Program-made: the position numbers and the translations under genes
From: Beijerinckiaceae bacterium
GTDB taxonomy: Bacteria; Pseudomonadota; Alphaproteobacteria; Rhizobiales; Beijerinckiaceae
Reading direction: 5' to 3'
Assembly: GCA_947380915.1 (NCBI GenBank)
Contig: CANCSY010000100.1
Span: forward strand, 1 to 9,991
DNA length: 9,991 bases
Part shown: positions 1 to 5,778 of the stretch, piece after piece
Position numbering within the stretch: the stretch's first letter is position 1
Layout of the letters: the number at the start of each line of letters is the position of its first letter
The notes under the pieces: generated by a model
The model's database searches: none
Told to the model about the DNA's origin: nothing
What the model saw: only the letters and a program-made list of their open reading frames with translations

Positions 1-1667
1 CCAGCCCCTTGCAGCAGTTTGCCTGCGGCCGCGCGGGCCTCTTCGGTGATGCTGGCGCCCGAGAGCATGCGGGCGATCTCCTCGCGGCGGGCCTCGTCGA
101 GCAAGGGCGTGATTCGGGTCGCGACCCTTTTGCCCTTGTCGGCGGCGCCCTTGGCGATCTGGAAATGGCCACCCGCCCGCGCCGCCACCTGCGGCGCATG
201 GGTGACGGCCAGCACCTGCACCCGCGCTGCGAGCCGCGCCAGCCGCTGGCCGATGGCGTCCGCCACCGCGCCGCCGACGCCCGTGTCGATCTCGTCGAAA
301 ACGAGGGTGGGCGCGGAGCCGCGATCCGCCAGCGCCACCTTCAGCGCCAGCATGAAGCGGGCGAGTTCGCCGCCTGAGGCCACTTTCATCAGGGGGCCCG
401 GCCGCGTGCCCGGATTGGTCTGCACCCAGAACTCGACCTTGTCGACGCCGTCAGCGGAAGAGGCGGCGGCGTCGGTCTCGATCAAGGTCGAGAATCTGGC
501 GTTTTCGAGCTTGAGGGGCGCCAGCTCCCCGTTCACGGTCTTGTCGAGTTCGGCGGCGGCCTTCTTGCGGCCAGCCGAGAGGGTTGCGGAAGCCGCCGCA
601 TACCGCTTCTCGGCGGCCTGCGCGGCCTTGCCCAGCGCGATGAGCCGCGCCTCGCCTGCATCCAGCACGGCGAGGTCGGCGCCGAAGCGTTCGGCCAGCG
701 CTGGCAGCTCATGCACAGGCACATTGTATTTGCGGGCGGCGGCGCGCAGGGCGAAGAGCCGCTCCTCGACCCGCTCCAGATCGCGCGGATCAAAGCGCGC
801 CTCGCGCAGGGCCGCCTCCATGGTCTGGGCCGCCGTCTCCAGCGCATCGAGCGCAATCGACAGGGCCTTCACGGAGGGTTCGATGAGGCTGGGCGCCTGC
901 GCCGCGCGGCGCTCCAGACGGCGCTGGACCGAGGAGAGCGCGGAAATGGGGGAGTGATCCCCCGCCAACGACCCATGGGCCTCCCGCAGCTCGCTGGTGA
1001 CCTTCTCGGCCTGCATCATGCCGGTCCGGCTGGCGGCGAGGGTCTCCTCCTCCTTGGGCTGGGGGCTGAGCTTGGTCAGCTCCTCATGGGCGTGGCGCAG
1101 ATAGTCGGCGTCCTCGCGCGCCTTGGCGATTCGCTTCTCCTCCGCCGCCAGATCCGTGCGCGCCTGGCGCCAGGCGGTCCAGGTCTCGCGGGTGGCGGCG
1201 AGCTCCACGGCGAGCCCACCGAAGGCGTCGAGGAGCGCGCGGTGCTTGGCGGGGTCGATGAGGGCGCGGTCGTCGTGCTGGCCGTGGATCTCAACCAGCG
1301 CGCCGCCGATCTCGCGCATGGCCTGCACGCTCACAGGCTGATCGTTGACGAAGGCGCGGGTGCGGCCATCGGCCATCTGCATGCGCCGCAGGATCAGATC
1401 GCCATCGATGACGATGTCATGGCGTTCGGCGACCATCAGGGCCGGATGGCCGAGCGGCAGATCGAAGGCCGCCGTCACCTGTCCCTGGGCCTGCCCCTCG
1501 CGCACGAGGGAGCCATCGCCCCGGCCGCCCAGCGCCAGCGAGAAAGCGTCCAGCAGGATCGACTTGCCGGCGCCGGTTTCGCCCGTAAGCACCACGAGCC
1601 CCGGCCCCAGCTGGAGATCCAGCCGATCGATCAGAACAATGTCACGGATCGAGAGCTGCGCCAGCAT
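1..1667 (-). CDS. recN: DNA repair ATPase RecN (3' end cut by window edge)
   Basis: RecN is an SMC-like ATPase of double-strand break repair that acts on chromosomal DNA with RecA. The first 555 codons are visible. Walker A (GETGAGKS) lies at residues 29-36. A long Ala/Glu/Arg-rich coiled-coil middle follows, then the RecN segment ARKYNVPVHELPAL, the ABC signature SGGEL at 431-435, Walker B VFDEIDTGVGG (D458, E459) and the switch His in VTHAPQVAA (H490). The visible C-terminus (SITEEARAAAGKLLQGAG) resembles the usual end of the family at about 550-560 residues, so only a few codons should be missing. No frameshift is seen. The ATG at 1667 is the first start after an in-frame stop, which is the bamD stop. 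The gene begins 12 nt after bamD with no clear Shine-Dalgarno, so coupling to bamD translation is likely. Identity is very secure. Confidence 0.96.
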   Translation of the reverse strand, partial: MLAQLSIRDIVLIDRLDLQLGPGLVVLTGETGAGKSILLDAFSLALGGRGDGSLVREGQAQGQVTAAFDLPLGHPALMVAERHDIVIDGDLILRRMQMADGRTRAFVNDQPVSVQAMREIGGALVEIHGQHDDRALIDPAKHRALLDAFGGLAVELAATRETWTAWRQARTDLAAEEKRIAKAREDADYLRHAHEELTKLSPQPKEEETLAASRTGMMQAEKVTSELREAHGSLAGDHSPISALSSVQRRLERRAAQAPSLIEPSVKALSIALDALETAAQTMEAALREARFDPRDLERVEERLFALRAAARKYNVPVHELPALAERFGADLAVLDAGEARLIALGKAAQAAEKRYAAASATLSAGRKKAAAELDKTVNGELAPLKLENARFSTLIETDAAASSADGVDKVEFWVQTNPGTRPGPLMKVASGGELARFMLALKVALADRGSAPTLVFDEIDTGVGGAVADAIGQRLARLAARVQVLAVTHAPQVAARAGGHFQIAKGAADKGKRVATRITPLLDEARREEIARMLSGASITEEARAAAGKLLQGA

Positions 1668-1672
1668 GGGAG

Positions 1673-1686
1673 CGGCTGATCAGCCG
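1673..1686. repeat. 14-bp perfect palindrome at the bamD stop / recN start junction
   Basis: CGGCTGATCAGCCG is its own reverse complement. It contains the bamD stop codon and lies 6 to 19 nt upstream of the recN ATG, where a ribosome binding site would sit. In RNA it could fold into a 5-bp stem with a GATC loop. Whether it acts in coupling or is accidental cannot be told from the sequence. Confidence 0.5.
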
Positions 1687-2555
1687 AGGCCGAGTTTCTT
1701 GAAGCTCTTGGAAATCCAGGAGCCAGAGTCTTCATTGGGCTGCAACCCGCCGCCCTTCAGCAGCGCGAAAGCGTCCTTGTACCATTGGCTGTCGGGATAA
1801 TTGTGCCCGAGCACCGCCGCAGCCGTCTGCGCCTCATGGGTGATGCCCAGGGCCAGATAGGCTTCCGTGAGGCGGTAGAGCGCCTCTTCCACATGGCGGG
1901 TTGTCTGATACTTGCCGACCACGTCACGGAAACGGTTCAAGGCGGCCGTGTAGTTCTTGCGGGTGAGATAGAAGCGGCCGACCGACATTTCCTTGCCGGC
2001 GAGCTGATCGCGCGTCACCTGGATCTTGTATTTGGAGTCCTCGACATATTCGGACTTCGGATATTTCTCGACGAGGGAGACGAACAGGTTCAGCGCCTTC
2101 TCCGCCCGCTCCTGATCGCGCGAAATGTCCGGCACCTGATTGTAATAGGACATGGCCGCCAGATACATGGCGTAGGGCGCGTCCGGCGAGGAGGGATAGA
2201 GGCCGACATAGCGCTGGGCCGTGGCGATGGCGTCATCGTACTGGCCGCCCTGATATTGCGCATAGGTCTGCATGATCAGACCCTTCCGCGAATGGCTGGA
2301 GAACGGATACTGCTTCTCCAGATCAGCGAATTTCTTCGCAGCGCCCTCGCCGTCGCCTTTTTGCAGACGCGCAAGGCCCTGATCATAGATCTGGTCGGCG
2401 GGCTCGTCGGGGAGCAGTTTGGTCTCGTATTTCTCACCGCCGAAGGGGTTGAGGGATTCCAGCGTGGAACAGCCCGCCGCAGACAGGGCGAGGGCCGTGG
2501 CCAGCGCGATGCGCAGCAGGCGAGACGGGGACTCAATCTTGGGGGCGCAGATCAT
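1680..2555 (-). CDS. bamD: outer membrane assembly lipoprotein BamD (ComL/YfiO family)
   Basis: BamD is the essential lipoprotein of the BAM complex. It sits on the periplasmic face of the outer membrane and helps BamA insert beta-barrel proteins. The 291-residue product has a basic and hydrophobic signal sequence ending SAAGC, with Cys29 as the lipidated residue, although the -3 position is Ala rather than the usual Leu. After a short linker (STLESLNPFGGEK) come about five TPR-type helix pairs. They include the family hallmark AMSYYNQVPDISRDQERAEKAL and the phrase VEKYPKSEYVEDSKYKI. I prefer the ATG at 2555 because it gives a normal lipoprotein leader. An in-frame GTG at 2618 would add 21 residues in front of it and weaken the signal peptide. 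The gene is 241 nt behind lpxC, probably with its own promoter, and 12 nt ahead of recN. Confidence 0.93.
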   Translation of the reverse strand: MICAPKIESPSRLLRIALATALALSAAGCSTLESLNPFGGEKYETKLLPDEPADQIYDQGLARLQKGDGEGAAKKFADLEKQYPFSSHSRKGLIMQTYAQYQGGQYDDAIATAQRYVGLYPSSPDAPYAMYLAAMSYYNQVPDISRDQERAEKALNLFVSLVEKYPKSEYVEDSKYKIQVTRDQLAGKEMSVGRFYLTRKNYTAALNRFRDVVGKYQTTRHVEEALYRLTEAYLALGITHEAQTAAAVLGHNYPDSQWYKDAFALLKGGGLQPNEDSGSWISKSFKKLGLG

Positions 2556-2656
2556 GCCAAACTCGCAGCCAGCGTTCAAAGGGATCGGGGCGGATCGGTC
2601 ACGCGAACCGGTATGCACCGTTATTTAGCGCAAACGAGACGGAAACGCCACCGCAG

Positions 2657-2675
2657 GTCTGCGCCTCTTGCAGAC
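2657..2675. repeat. inverted repeat in the bamD leader
   Basis: GTCTGC and GCAGAC form a perfect 6-bp inverted repeat around a 7-nt loop, about 100 nt upstream of the bamD ATG. A -10-like CATAAT (minus strand, 2687-2682) lies just before it, but I see no convincing -35 at the usual distance. The repeat could be an operator or a hairpin in the 5' leader. It has no T-run and so is not a terminator. Confidence 0.3.
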
Positions 2676-2732
2676 AGGCATATTATGGCCAGAGCAAGTC
2701 ACGAACGGGGACGAAAGGCCAATGAACCGCCT

Positions 2733-2758
2733 AAAAAGGAAGACTGCGGCTTGCCCGC
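2733..2758 (-). terminator. weak candidate intrinsic terminator after lpxC
   Basis: On the minus strand a short GC stem (GCGG / CCGC around GCAAG, 2758-2746) is followed by TCTTCC and then five T residues (2737-2733). It sits about 40 nt after the lpxC stop and before bamD. The stem is only 4 bp and the T-run is offset, so termination would be partial at best. Confidence 0.3.
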
Positions 2759-2796
2759 CACAGCGAGAGAGGGACCTTGCGCCCTCAATCAGCGGA

Positions 2797-3738
2797 TCAG
2801 TTCACGTCGGGCGCATAGACCGGACGAAAGGCCATGCCGGACGCAGCGCGGGCGGCCTCCCGGCGGGGCTGGGGCTCGATGATCTGATAATTGGCGCGAT
2901 CCGAGAACAGCGCCTCGAGCACCGACACATTCATCTTGTGGCCGCCGCAGAAGGAGCGATAGCAGCCGATGAGCGGCGCGCCAGCCAGCGCCAGGTCGCC
3001 AACGGCGTCAAGCGTCTTGTGGCGCACGAATTCATCCGCATAGCGCAAGCCGCCCGGATTCACGACGCGATCCCCATCGAGGGCCACAGTGTTCTCGAGG
3101 GAGGCGCCAAGCGCGAAGCCAGCCTTCCACAGACGCTCCACATCGGCCAGGAAACCGAAGGTGCGGGCGCGGGAAATCTCGCGACGGAAGGTGGCGGGAT
3201 CAAGGTCGATCACCTTCTTCTGGCGCCCGATGGCGCCAGTGGCGAAATCAATCTCGACTTCCAGCCGAAAGCCGCGGTCGGCGGGGCGAAGCTCGGAGAA
3301 AGACCGCCCATGCTCGACGCGCACGGTCTTGAGAACCTTGATGAAACGGCGGGGGGCCGAAAGCTGGACCAGACCGGTCTGGTCGATCGCCTCGACGAAT
3401 TCGGCGGCGGAACCGTCCATGATGGGCAGTTCGGGGCCATCGACCTCGACGACCACATTGTCGACGCCAAGGCCGGAGAAAGCGGCAAGAAGATGCTCGA
3501 CGGTGGAGACCGACTCGCCTTGAGCGCCGAGGACCGTGCAGAGCTCGGTCATGGAGACATGGGAATATTTGGCCTCAATCATGCGCTCACGACCGCCGGG
3601 CAGGCCGGTGCGAAGGAAGCTGACGCCGGAATGGGGCTCGGAAGGATGGAGAACCAAACGGGCCGGGGCGTTCGAGTGAACACCCGCGCCTGACAGAACG
3701 ATGCGATCACGCAAGGTCGTCTGTTTCGCTGCCGTCAT
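2797..3738 (-). CDS. lpxC: UDP-3-O-acyl-N-acetylglucosamine deacetylase LpxC
   Basis: LpxC is the zinc-dependent cytoplasmic enzyme that removes the acetyl group from UDP-3-O-acyl-GlcNAc, the committed step of lipid A synthesis. The 313-residue length is normal. The family motifs are all present: VEHLLAA with catalytic E81 and zinc ligand H82; IMDGSAAEFVEAI at about 106-118; HKTLDAVGDLALAG with zinc ligands H240 and D244 and K241; and GGHK with the catalytic His H267. The ATG at 3738 opens the standard N-terminus (TTLRDRIVLSGAGVHS). Only a weak purine stretch (AAGAAGAG) precedes it, about 10 nt upstream. The gene is set off from ftsZ by a 327-nt leader with a terminator and a promoter-like block, so it probably has its own transcription start. 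Placement directly behind ftsZ is usual in alphaproteobacteria. Identity is very secure. Confidence 0.97.
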   Translation of the reverse strand: MTAAKQTTLRDRIVLSGAGVHSNAPARLVLHPSEPHSGVSFLRTGLPGGRERMIEAKYSHVSMTELCTVLGAQGESVSTVEHLLAAFSGLGVDNVVVEVDGPELPIMDGSAAEFVEAIDQTGLVQLSAPRRFIKVLKTVRVEHGRSFSELRPADRGFRLEVEIDFATGAIGRQKKVIDLDPATFRREISRARTFGFLADVERLWKAGFALGASLENTVALDGDRVVNPGGLRYADEFVRHKTLDAVGDLALAGAPLIGCYRSFCGGHKMNVSVLEALFSDRANYQIIEPQPRREAARAASGMAFRPVYAPDVN

Positions 3739-3975
3739 AAAATCACACTCTTCTTGGCGCTCTGCAGAGGGCTGAACGCTTCAAGGACTCAACCAGCACA
3801 CACGCGCCTGGCTCAACTGGGACGCTCCATCAGGCCTGCCTGACGTTACGTCCAACCACAGGAACGACTCAGCGAGGCTGTTCGAACCGTGGCGAAAATA
3901 CGCCGGCGTGGCGGCAGCGCAAAATCACGCTTTGTGACCATCTGTAACAAGGCTTACCCTGGGAATAATCTGTCG

Positions 3976-4004
3976 ATAAGTTTTAATAAACTATTTACTT
4001 TCAA
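3976..4004 (-). promoter_or_regulatory. candidate promoter for lpxC
   Basis: On the minus strand TTGAAA (4004-3999) is a fair -35 element. It is followed after 17 nt by ACTTAT (3981-3976), a poor -10. The surrounding 50 bases are 24% GC in a GC-rich genome, and the site lies just after the ftsZ terminator. I infer a promoter somewhere in this block. The exact hexamers are uncertain. Confidence 0.33.
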
Positions 4005-4038
4005 CAAATTGGGCGGCCTGATTTCTCAGGACGCCCAA
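4003..4038 (-). terminator. likely intrinsic terminator behind ftsZ
   Basis: On the minus strand TTGGGCG-T-CCTGA and TCAGG-C-CGCCCAA form a 12-bp stem with one mismatch and a GAAA tetraloop (4038-4009). The T-rich tail TTTGTT (4008-4003) follows. It begins 27 nt after the ftsZ stop and before the lpxC promoter-like block, which fits partial or full termination of ftsZ transcripts. Confidence 0.65.
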
Positions 4039-4050
4039 AAAAGTGTAACA

Positions 4051-4076
4051 AGGCGAACCGCCCAATCAGTTCGCCT
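4051..4076 (-). other. hairpin spanning the ftsZ stop codon
   Basis: AGGCGAAC (end of ftsZ) and GTTCGCCT (just past the stop) are perfectly complementary over 8 bp, with a 10-nt loop that contains the TGA. The loop sequence ATTGGGCGG is also a perfect 9-bp match to CCGCCCAAT in the 3' arm of the following terminator hairpin, so the two structures could exclude each other. Confidence 0.5.
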
Positions 4077-5694
4077 GACGCCGCAGGAAAGCCGGAATCT
4101 CCAGCTGATCCTCTTCCGAATTGCGCACGGGCGGAGCCATGCGGACCTGCGGTTCGGCATAGACCTGCGCCTGCACGGGGGCTGCCGGGCGCTTGGCGTA
4201 TTCCGCATGGACCGGGTTGGGAGCGGGACCGCGGGGAGCCACAGGCGCGCTGGCCGCATGACGGGGCGCCTCGACGGTGGCCTGCGGAGCTTCCTGACGG
4301 CTCATGCCGAAAGCGGCGAGACGGTCCAGCAGGGTGCGGCGCTTGGTGTCCGGGGTCTCGGCGGGCTGGGCGCGCTGGGCGCGCAGCTGGTTCTGCGCGG
4401 GAAGCGGCAGATCGTCGATGGTGGGCATGCGCGGGGCGCGGATCGGCTGCTCGGCGACGGGCGGAATGAAGTGACCCTGATAGACCGGATGCGGCTCATG
4501 CGCGGGCTGAGGCTGCGCCATCGGCTGCATGGCGACCGGGGCGGGAGCGGGCTGGTAATAGGCCGGAGCGGGCTCATAGGCGATCGGCTGCTCCACCGGG
4601 GCCTCGGCGACCATCGGCTGCGGCTGGCGCACCGGCTCGGGCTGACGGGGCGCAGCGGCGACGCGCAGCTTCTGGGCGGATTCGGCGGCGGCCCGCGTTT
4701 CATTGGCGACGAGTTCGCGGGCGTTCAGGGGATGGTCGATGCCGGTGGCCACGACGGACACGCGGATGAGGCCGGTCAGGGCGTCATCGAAGGTGGCGCC
4801 GAGGATGATGTTGGCGTCCTCGTCGACTTCCTGACGGATGCGGCTGGCCGCTTCGTCCACTTCATAAAGAGTGAGGTCGCTGCCGCCCGTGATCGAGATC
4901 AGCAAGCCGCGCGCGCCCTTCATGGAGACTTCGTCCAGCAGCGGATTGGCGATGGCGGCCTCTGCGGCCAGGATCGCGCGATTGTCGCCCGAGGACTCGC
5001 CCGTGCCCATCATGGCCTTGCCCATCTCGCGCATGATCGAGCGGACGTCGGCGAAGTCGAGATTGACGAGGCCCTGCTTGACCATGAGATCGGTGATGGA
5101 GGCGACGCCCGAATAGAGCACCTGATCGGCCATGGCGAAGGCGTCCGCGAAGGTCGTCTTCTCGTTGGCGATGCGGAAGAGGTTCTGGTTCGGGATGACG
5201 ATCAGCGTGTCGACGGCCTTGGTCAGCTCATTGATGCCGGCTTCCGCGAGGCGCATCCTGCGCATGCCCTCGAAGTGGAACGGCTTGGTCACGACGCCAA
5301 CGGTCAGGATGCCCATCTCGCGCGCCACGCGGGCGATGACGGGAGCGGCGCCTGTGCCGGTGCCGCCGCCCATGCCGGCGGTGACGAAGCACATATGCGC
5401 GCCCATCAGATGATCGCGGATCTCTTCGATGGTCTCTTCGGCCGCCGCACGGCCGACTTCGGGCTGCGCGCCCGCGCCAAGACCTTCAGTCACCTGCAAG
5501 CCCATCTGGATGATGCGCTCGGCCCGCGACGTGGTGAGCGCCTGGGCGTCCGTGTTGGCGACGATGAAATCGACCCCGGTGAGGCCTGACGCGATCATGT
5601 TGTTGACCGCATTGCAGCCGGCGCCGCCGACGCCGCACACCATGATACGGGGCTTAAGTTCCCTCAGTTCGGGAGCTTGGAAATTGATCGTCAT
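4066..5694 (-). CDS. ftsZ: cell division protein FtsZ
   Basis: FtsZ is the tubulin-like GTPase that polymerises into the cytokinetic ring at midcell. The product has 542 residues, against about 380 in E. coli. The GTPase and activation domains span about 13-320. They carry [11 protein letters not shown] (23-33), the tubulin signature GGGTGTG (109-115) and the T7-loop catalytic stretch NLDFAD (211-216, with D213 and D216). Residues about 325-525 form a Pro/Ala/Gln-rich disordered linker, typical of alphaproteobacteria, with a less degenerate island at about 422-466. The C-terminal peptide [10 protein letters not shown] (531-540) is the docking site for FtsA and other partners. The ATG at 5694 has a good Shine-Dalgarno, and the N-terminus fits the family. 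ftsZ lies 84 nt behind ftsA and is followed by a terminator. Identity is very secure. Confidence 0.98.
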   Translation of the reverse strand: MTINFQAPELRELKPRIMVCGVGGAGCNAVNNMIASGLTGVDFIVANTDAQALTTSRAERIIQMGLQVTEGLGAGAQPEVGRAAAEETIEEIRDHLMGAHMCFVTAGMGGGTGTGAAPVIARVAREMGILTVGVVTKPFHFEGMRRMRLAEAGINELTKAVDTLIVIPNQNLFRIANEKTTFADAFAMADQVLYSGVASITDLMVKQGLVNLDFADVRSIMREMGKAMMGTGESSGDNRAILAAEAAIANPLLDEVSMKGARGLLISITGGSDLTLYEVDEAASRIRQEVDEDANIILGATFDDALTGLIRVSVVATGIDHPLNARELVANETRAAAESAQKLRVAAAPRQPEPVRQPQPMVAEAPVEQPIAYEPAPAYYQPAPAPVAMQPMAQPQPAHEPHPVYQGHFIPPVAEQPIRAPRMPTIDDLPLPAQNQLRAQRAQPAETPDTKRRTLLDRLAAFGMSRQEAPQATVEAPRHAASAPVAPRGPAPNPVHAEYAKRPAAPVQAQVYAEPQVRMAPPVRNSEEDQLEIPAFLRRQAN

Positions 5695-5701
5695 CGTCTG
5701 G

Positions 5702-5707
5702 CCTCTC
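5702..5707 (-). promoter_or_regulatory. ribosome binding site of ftsZ
   Basis: GAGAGG lies 7 nt ahead of the ATG on the minus strand and is among the clearest Shine-Dalgarno sequences in the window. It supports the 5694 start and independent initiation at ftsZ, unlike the stop/start-coupled genes upstream. Confidence 0.75.
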
Positions 5708-5739
5708 GACGTTTGCGCAGGACTGGGTACGGTTCATGT

Positions 5740-5771
5740 CGACGGCGGCAGGCGATGAGCCCGCGCCGTCG
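5740..5771 (-). other. strong RNA hairpin in the ftsA-ftsZ spacer
   Basis: In the minus-strand transcript CGACGGCG (5771-5764) pairs with CGCCGTCG (5747-5740). CGGGC pairs with GCCTG inside it (one G-U pair), with a single bulged C and a TCATC loop. No T-run follows, so it does not look like an intrinsic terminator. It may be an mRNA processing or stability element that separates ftsA from ftsZ output; this role is inference. Confidence 0.5.
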
Positions 5772-5778
5772 GCGGTTC

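Larger units (their letters stand above)
3943..4054. repeat. 11-bp direct repeat pair flanking the AT-rich block
   Basis: TGTAACAAGGC occurs at 3943-3953 and again at 4044-4054, 101 bp apart in the same orientation. The bases after each copy also partly match (two mismatches, then AC). The core TGTAACA is itself a small inverted repeat. The pair brackets the ftsZ terminator and the AT-rich promoter-like block. It may be a protein-binding site or the trace of a duplication. Confidence 0.55.
3739..4065. other. 327-nt non-coding region between ftsZ and lpxC
   Basis: No convincing protein gene or RNA gene is seen here. In transcription order (minus strand) the region starts with hairpins behind the ftsZ stop. 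Next comes an AT-rich block with 12 G/C in the 50 bases 3961-4010, against roughly two thirds GC around it. About 220 nt of ordinary-GC leader then run to the lpxC ATG. The leader has several perfect palindromes (CTCTGCAGAG at 3760-3769, TCAGGCCTGCCTGA at 3830-3843, GACGTTACGTC at 3842-3852). It also holds a possible 31-codon reading frame at 3941-3846 without a good ribosome binding site. Confidence 0.7.

Noticed and set aside
2556..2618. A GTG start for bamD that adds 21 residues
   Set aside because: The extra residues put a charged stretch before the signal peptide. The ATG at 2555 gives a standard lipoprotein leader.
3786..3870. Two GANTC (CcrM methylation) sites in the lpxC leader
   Set aside because: About one or two are expected by chance in 327 nt, and GANTC sites also occur through the coding regions, so there is no visible enrichment.
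3971..3979. A DnaA-box-like sequence, TTATCGACA on the minus strand
   Set aside because: It has one mismatch to the consensus at an important position, there is only a single copy, and nothing else suggests an origin.
3889..5589. A 566-codon plus-strand reading frame opposite ftsZ, and similar long plus-strand frames opposite recN, bamD, lpxC, ftsA and murB
   Set aside because: They mirror real genes in GC-rich DNA, show no recognisable domains, are rich in Arg, Gly and Ala, and have no spacing or ribosome binding sites that suggest genes.
5692..5736. An ATG at 5736 in the ftsA-ftsZ spacer
   Set aside because: It is out of frame with ftsZ and has no ribosome binding site of its own, so it is not an alternative ftsZ start.
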